From NCBI GenBank assembly GCA_900752785.1, contig CAADWP010000005.1, forward strand, positions 1 to 7,427: 7,427 nt of DNA. The letters are read 5' to 3'. The translations under genes were made by a program, and so were the position numbers. This stretch comes from an uncultured Ruminococcus sp. GTDB lineage: Bacteria; Bacillota; Clostridia; Oscillospirales; Ruminococcaceae. Below the pieces are notes generated by a model. The model was not told the DNA's origin, ran no database searches, and saw only the letters and a list, made by a program, of their open reading frames with translations. The first letter of the stretch is position 1; every line of letters starts with the position of its first letter. Shown piece by piece: positions 4,279-7,427 of the stretch.

Positions 4279-4565
4279 TGGGTATTGTACTGGAGCTATA
4301 CGAGCTTAAAAATCTCTGTAAAGATATGGCTGAGCTTGGAGCTGCCAATTATGCAAAAATGGTATTTCCGGCAAAAGATCTTATTTCCCAAAGGGAGGCT
4401 TATAAATCATTCGGTGAGGCTCGTGTAAAACGGTGGGTACGCCAGCAACTTGTACACCCTACAAGGAATGGGGCAGAGAAACGCTCCAAAATACTATACT
4501 CCAGAGCTGAATTATTAACTATCGAAAAGACAGAGAAAATAGACACTTATATAAACAAATTATGA
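4278..4565 (+). CDS. winged-helix DNA-binding protein (MerR/excisionase-like fold)
   Basis: The 95-residue product has a helical N-terminus (residues 1-28) followed by a compact winged-helix segment, residues 35-84. This contains LISQREAYKSFGEARVKRWV (helix-turn-helix), QQLVHPTRNG (wing start) and KILYSRAELLTIEK (wing strand and last helix). This pattern is that of the HTH_17/excisionase and MerR-like small proteins common in Bacteroidales elements. It could be the recombination directionality factor for the integrase, or a DNA-binding partner of the ATPase and RecT encoded next. Its gene overlaps its left neighbour by one base and its right neighbour by four (ATGA), so all three are probably translated together. 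The fold is fairly sure; the Xis role is inference. Confidence 0.8.
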   Translation: MGIVLELYELKNLCKDMAELGAANYAKMVFPAKDLISQREAYKSFGEARVKRWVRQQLVHPTRNGAEKRSKILYSRAELLTIEKTEKIDTYINKL

Positions 4566-6556
4566 AAGAAGTATTCTTAAAGAAATTGATCCTAAAGAAT
4601 TTCAAGAAAATTCAAGATCTAACAGTAGAGTTTACAGATAAAAATACCTTTATCTGTGGTGGAAATGGCACAGGAAAGACAACGCTTCAAGATGCGTTCT
4701 TGTGGCTGTTATTTGGGAAGGACAGCACGAATAGGGCTGATACCAACTTTAACATTAAAACGTTGGGAGAAGATGGAAAACCAATCTTACACCTTGTACA
4801 TAGCGTAACTGGTGTATTGTCTATCAATGGTAGAGATGTTGAACTGCAACGTAACTATGTTGAAAAATGGGGAAGTGGTGTAAACGCTGGTGTCCTTCAA
4901 AACCATGCTACAGAGTTTTATTTGAATGGTGTAAAACTCAAAACGAAAAAGGAGTATGATGCGGAAGTAGCAGCGATCTTGCCGGAAGATGTTTTTAGAA
5001 TGATTACTAACCCGTTATATTTCCCGACCATGAAGGCGCAAGATCAGAAAGCTATGTTGCTTGAAATGGCTGGTAACGTTACGAATGAGGAAGTAGCCAA
5101 TATCAATCCAAAGTTTCAAGAGCTGATTAGTCTTATTTCAGGCAGAACCTTAGAGCAATTAGCAAAAGAAATAGCCTCTAAGAAATCAGCTATCAAAGAT
5201 GAGTTAAAGGGTATTCCTGGTAGAATTGATTCGGTACGTGATGCAATGCCTGAAAGTGAGGACTGGGCGGTTTTGGAGAAGGAAATAGCCGACAAAAAAG
5301 AGAAAATTAAAGATATTGATAGCCAGTTAGCCGATAAAAGCAAACAGATAGAAGCAGAGTTCAAAGCCAAATCTGAGTTGCAAAAGCAAATCGGGAACAA
5401 AAAACTTGCCAAGTCGCAAAGAGAAAATGAGATAAGACAAAATGCCAATAAATCCTACCATGACGTACTGGATAATATTTCAAAGCTGGAATATCAAGTT
5501 AAAAGCAAGGATGCTGAAATATCCCGTAAACAAGAGGATCATTCTCGTATCAAAGCTACTATCGAAGCTCTAAATAATGATTTGGAAGTATTGAGAGGTA
5601 AGTTCTATGCCATAGATGCGGAAACGTTACAGTACCCGGAAGGAGCTTTTATTTGCCCGACTTGTAAAAGAGAGTTGGAGGTAGAAGATATTCAAGCCAA
5701 GCAACAAGAATTACAGGACAACTTTAATCTCAACAAGGCAAACCGACTGAAAGCAGTGCAAAATGAAGGCAAGGAAAAAGCTGCAAAAGTTGAAGAGCTT
5801 AAAAAGCAGTGTTCAATTATTCAAGCTGCTATAACTCAGTTGAGTAACGAGAAAGAAATATTGGTGCATAATATCAATGAATGTAAAGGGAATATGCCGG
5901 AAGAACAAGATACACAAAAGATCATTCTTTCCGATCCTACCTGGCTTTCTCTCAGTAATGAAATCGTAGATCTTGAAAACCAGTTAAAGGCAGAAGCCAA
6001 ACCTATAGACACAACAGAGTTGAAAGAAGCTAAGGCTATTCTTTCTGAGGCTATAGATGAGCTGAATAAGAAGCTGGGTAAACGTGATACTATAGAACGT
6101 TCCAATAAAGTTATTGAGGATCTGGAGGATAGAAGAGATAAAAACAATGAAGCTCTGGCAGAACAAGAACGTTTGGAGTTTTTGGTACAAGACTTCCAGA
6201 AAGAAAAAGACAACAAGTTGATGGAACGTATTAACGGAATGTTCTCTTTGGTTAAGTTCTCGTTTATTAGCGAAAAGTTGAATGGGAATGAGGCTATAAC
6301 CTGCTTTTGCTCTGTAGATGGTGTGCCGTTTGCCGATGTAAACAATGCTTCAAAAATCAATGCTGGGCTGGATATAATAAACGCTATATGTCGATCTGTA
6401 GGTATCACAGCACCCATTTTCATTGATAATCGGGAAAGTGTGAACGATCTTATACCTACCATGTCGCAAGTAATAAACCTCGTGGTTAGCAAAGATAAAT
6501 CTTTGATGATACGTGTTGCCGGAAATGGAACAATGGAAGAATACAAACAACTTTAA
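4562..6556 (+). CDS. Rad50/SbcC-like zinc-hook ATPase (AAA_23 type)
   Basis: This 664-residue SMC/Rad50-type ATPase probably acts in phage DNA recombination or end processing. The N-terminal ATPase lobe begins LILKNFKKIQDLTVEF and carries Walker A GGNGTGKT at residues 33-40 (K39, T40). Long charged heptad-rich segments (about 220-360 and 370-560) form antiparallel coiled coils on each side of a zinc hook CPTC (C365 and C368). The C-terminal lobe has a signature-like NASKINAGLDI (595-605) and Walker B IFIDNRES, with D622 and the likely catalytic E625. Host SbcC and Rad50 are usually clearly longer, so this is a compact phage form. No SbcD/Mre11-type nuclease gene is present within the window. 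Its ATG overlaps the previous stop by four bases, and RecT starts 11 bp after it. Confidence 0.9.
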   Translation: MKEVFLKKLILKNFKKIQDLTVEFTDKNTFICGGNGTGKTTLQDAFLWLLFGKDSTNRADTNFNIKTLGEDGKPILHLVHSVTGVLSINGRDVELQRNYVEKWGSGVNAGVLQNHATEFYLNGVKLKTKKEYDAEVAAILPEDVFRMITNPLYFPTMKAQDQKAMLLEMAGNVTNEEVANINPKFQELISLISGRTLEQLAKEIASKKSAIKDELKGIPGRIDSVRDAMPESEDWAVLEKEIADKKEKIKDIDSQLADKSKQIEAEFKAKSELQKQIGNKKLAKSQRENEIRQNANKSYHDVLDNISKLEYQVKSKDAEISRKQEDHSRIKATIEALNNDLEVLRGKFYAIDAETLQYPEGAFICPTCKRELEVEDIQAKQQELQDNFNLNKANRLKAVQNEGKEKAAKVEELKKQCSIIQAAITQLSNEKEILVHNINECKGNMPEEQDTQKIILSDPTWLSLSNEIVDLENQLKAEAKPIDTTELKEAKAILSEAIDELNKKLGKRDTIERSNKVIEDLEDRRDKNNEALAEQERLEFLVQDFQKEKDNKLMERINGMFSLVKFSFISEKLNGNEAITCFCSVDGVPFADVNNASKINAGLDIINAICRSVGITAPIFIDNRESVNDLIPTMSQVINLVVSKDKSLMIRVAGNGTMEEYKQL

Positions 6557-6567
6557 ATAATAATTTT

Positions 6568-7427
6568 ATGACACAAGAAAATTCAAGTGGTACACAAGTA
6601 GTTAGTACCCAATCAACGAAAATGCCAGCACAGGCAAAAAAAATAGATGTGCTGAAAACTATGCTTAACGCTCCTTCTGTAATGGAACAATTTAAAAATG
6701 CGCTTTCTAAGAATGCTTCCACATTTGTTGCTTCCATTATTGATCTATACAACTCGGATTCAAATTTACAATTATGCGAGCCGAAAGCGGTTGTAGCGGA
6801 ATGTCTGAAAGCTGCTGTTTTGAAGTTGCCAATCAATAAGGCTTTGGGGTACGCTTTCATTATCCCCTTCAATAATAGCAAAAAAGTAGATGATTTGGAC
6901 GAAAAAGGTAAGCCCAAAATAGGCTCAGACGGTAAGCCTATCCAAAAGTATATCAAGGTTATGGAGCCAACGTTTCAACTGGGGTACAAGGGTTATATTC
7001 AGCTTGCGGAAAGATCCAACCAATACCGTACCATTAACGCAGATGTCGTTTTTGATGGTGAAGTTCGTAAAGTGAACAAACTTACTGGCGAGATCGCTTT
7101 TGACGGGGAAAAGAAGTCTGATAAGATCATAGGTTACTTCTGCTATTTTGAATTGCTTAACGGCTTCTCTAAGACGTTGTACATGACTGTTGAACAAATG
7201 GCTACCCACGCCAAACGCTACTCCAAAGGGTTAAAGAAGGAAACAACCGTAGAAAGCCTTATGAAACTTGCCGAACTGCCTTTCTCGGCAGACAGTAAAA
7301 CCGTTGGATGGCTCGGTAATTTTCATGGGATGGCTATCAAAACCGTTATCAGAAATTTACTTAGTAAATACGGCTATCTCTCTATAGAAATGCAACAAGC
7401 ATTTGAAAATGATGTTGAGGGTGCGGA
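6568..7427 (+). CDS. recT: RecT-family single-strand annealing protein (3' end cut off)
   Basis: The ATG at 6568 opens a frame that stays open for 286 codons to the window end. The product is a RecT/Redbeta-type protein that pairs complementary single strands during phage recombination. Diagnostic stretches are VLKLPINKALGYAFIIPF (about residues 91-108), the core FQLGYKGYIQLAERS (136-150), and NFHGMAIKTVIRNLL (251-265) matching the family's conserved GMAxKT region. Between the first two is a lysine- and glycine-rich insertion (about residues 109-132, with GKPKIGSDGKP) that looks longer than usual for the family. The first 24 residues are polar and probably disordered. E. coli RecT has 269 residues, so most of this gene is present. 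It follows the zinc-hook ATPase by 11 bp, and an exonuclease or single-strand binding protein is likely downstream. Confidence 0.93.
   Translation, partial: MTQENSSGTQVVSTQSTKMPAQAKKIDVLKTMLNAPSVMEQFKNALSKNASTFVASIIDLYNSDSNLQLCEPKAVVAECLKAAVLKLPINKALGYAFIIPFNNSKKVDDLDEKGKPKIGSDGKPIQKYIKVMEPTFQLGYKGYIQLAERSNQYRTINADVVFDGEVRKVNKLTGEIAFDGEKKSDKIIGYFCYFELLNGFSKTLYMTVEQMATHAKRYSKGLKKETTVESLMKLAELPFSADSKTVGWLGNFHGMAIKTVIRNLLSKYGYLSIEMQQAFENDVEGA

Noticed and set aside
5116..5448. A leftward frame of 110 codons within the ATPase gene
   Set aside because: It is a mirror of the coiled-coil coding region, giving a serine/leucine-rich product that is typical of antisense to charged heptads.
5836..6546. 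A leftward frame of 236 codons within the ATPase gene
   Set aside because: It is long but entirely antisense to the coiled coil and the Walker B lobe, which has clear motifs; the product is serine-rich with no family features.
6486..7209. Two leftward frames of 156 and 94 codons opposite the recT gene
   Set aside because: The rightward frame carries unmistakable RecT motifs and these have none.

Overview
The window looks like the left end and early control region of an integrated temperate element, most likely a prophage, in a member of the Bacteroidales (Bacteroides, Phocaeicola or Parabacteroides). Reasons: low G+C; Bacteroides-type promoters (TTTG about 20 bp before TAnnTTTG) and AT-rich leaders instead of strong Shine-Dalgarno sites; a tyrosine recombinase of the Bacteroides type just downstream of a tRNA gene; and an early operon of small regulators leading into a recombination module. 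No structural phage gene falls inside the window, so an integrative conjugative or mobilizable element remains possible.

Layout. Bases 1-334 hold a tRNA-Arg(CCU) gene (166-237) lying between two exact 21-bp direct repeats (9-29 and 311-331). A Bacteroides -7 box at 293-300 probably drives the integrase gene (335-1678). Bases 1622-1954 hold the most unusual structure: about ten copies of the 12-bp palindrome TTGCTTAAGCAA or a one- or two-base variant, plus two half copies, mostly spaced at 13 bp. They are followed by a 51-bp stretch that is almost pure A+T (1967-2017). The first two copies are inside the integrase frame and encode part of its C-terminus. This gene-free stretch (1679-2067) lies between the convergent integrase gene and a leftward operon that ends in a good hairpin terminator (2034-2069).

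The leftward operon (3052 down to 2068) encodes an XRE-type repressor with a coiled-coil tail, a 70-residue unknown protein and an 85-residue CI-like helix-turn-helix protein. The intergenic region 3053-3218 is a compact genetic switch. It has a near-consensus rightward promoter (3120-3151), a 16-bp operator-like palindrome inside the promoter spacer, repeated TATTAC/GTAATA half-sites, an opposing -7 box and a leader hairpin.

The rightward early operon runs without a real gap from 3219 to beyond the end. It encodes a Cro-like DNA-binding protein, a LuxR-type HTH regulator with a three-cysteine motif, a two-helix membrane protein, a winged-helix (MerR/excisionase-like) protein, a Rad50/SbcC-like zinc-hook ATPase and a RecT-type annealing protein cut off by the window end. 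The likely logic is that the repressor silences the rightward promoter in the integrated state. On induction, the regulators and then the ATPase/RecT module are made, while the integrase and winged-helix protein handle excision. The function of the palindrome array (origin, partition or accessory-protein binding site) is open and is the best candidate here for something undescribed.
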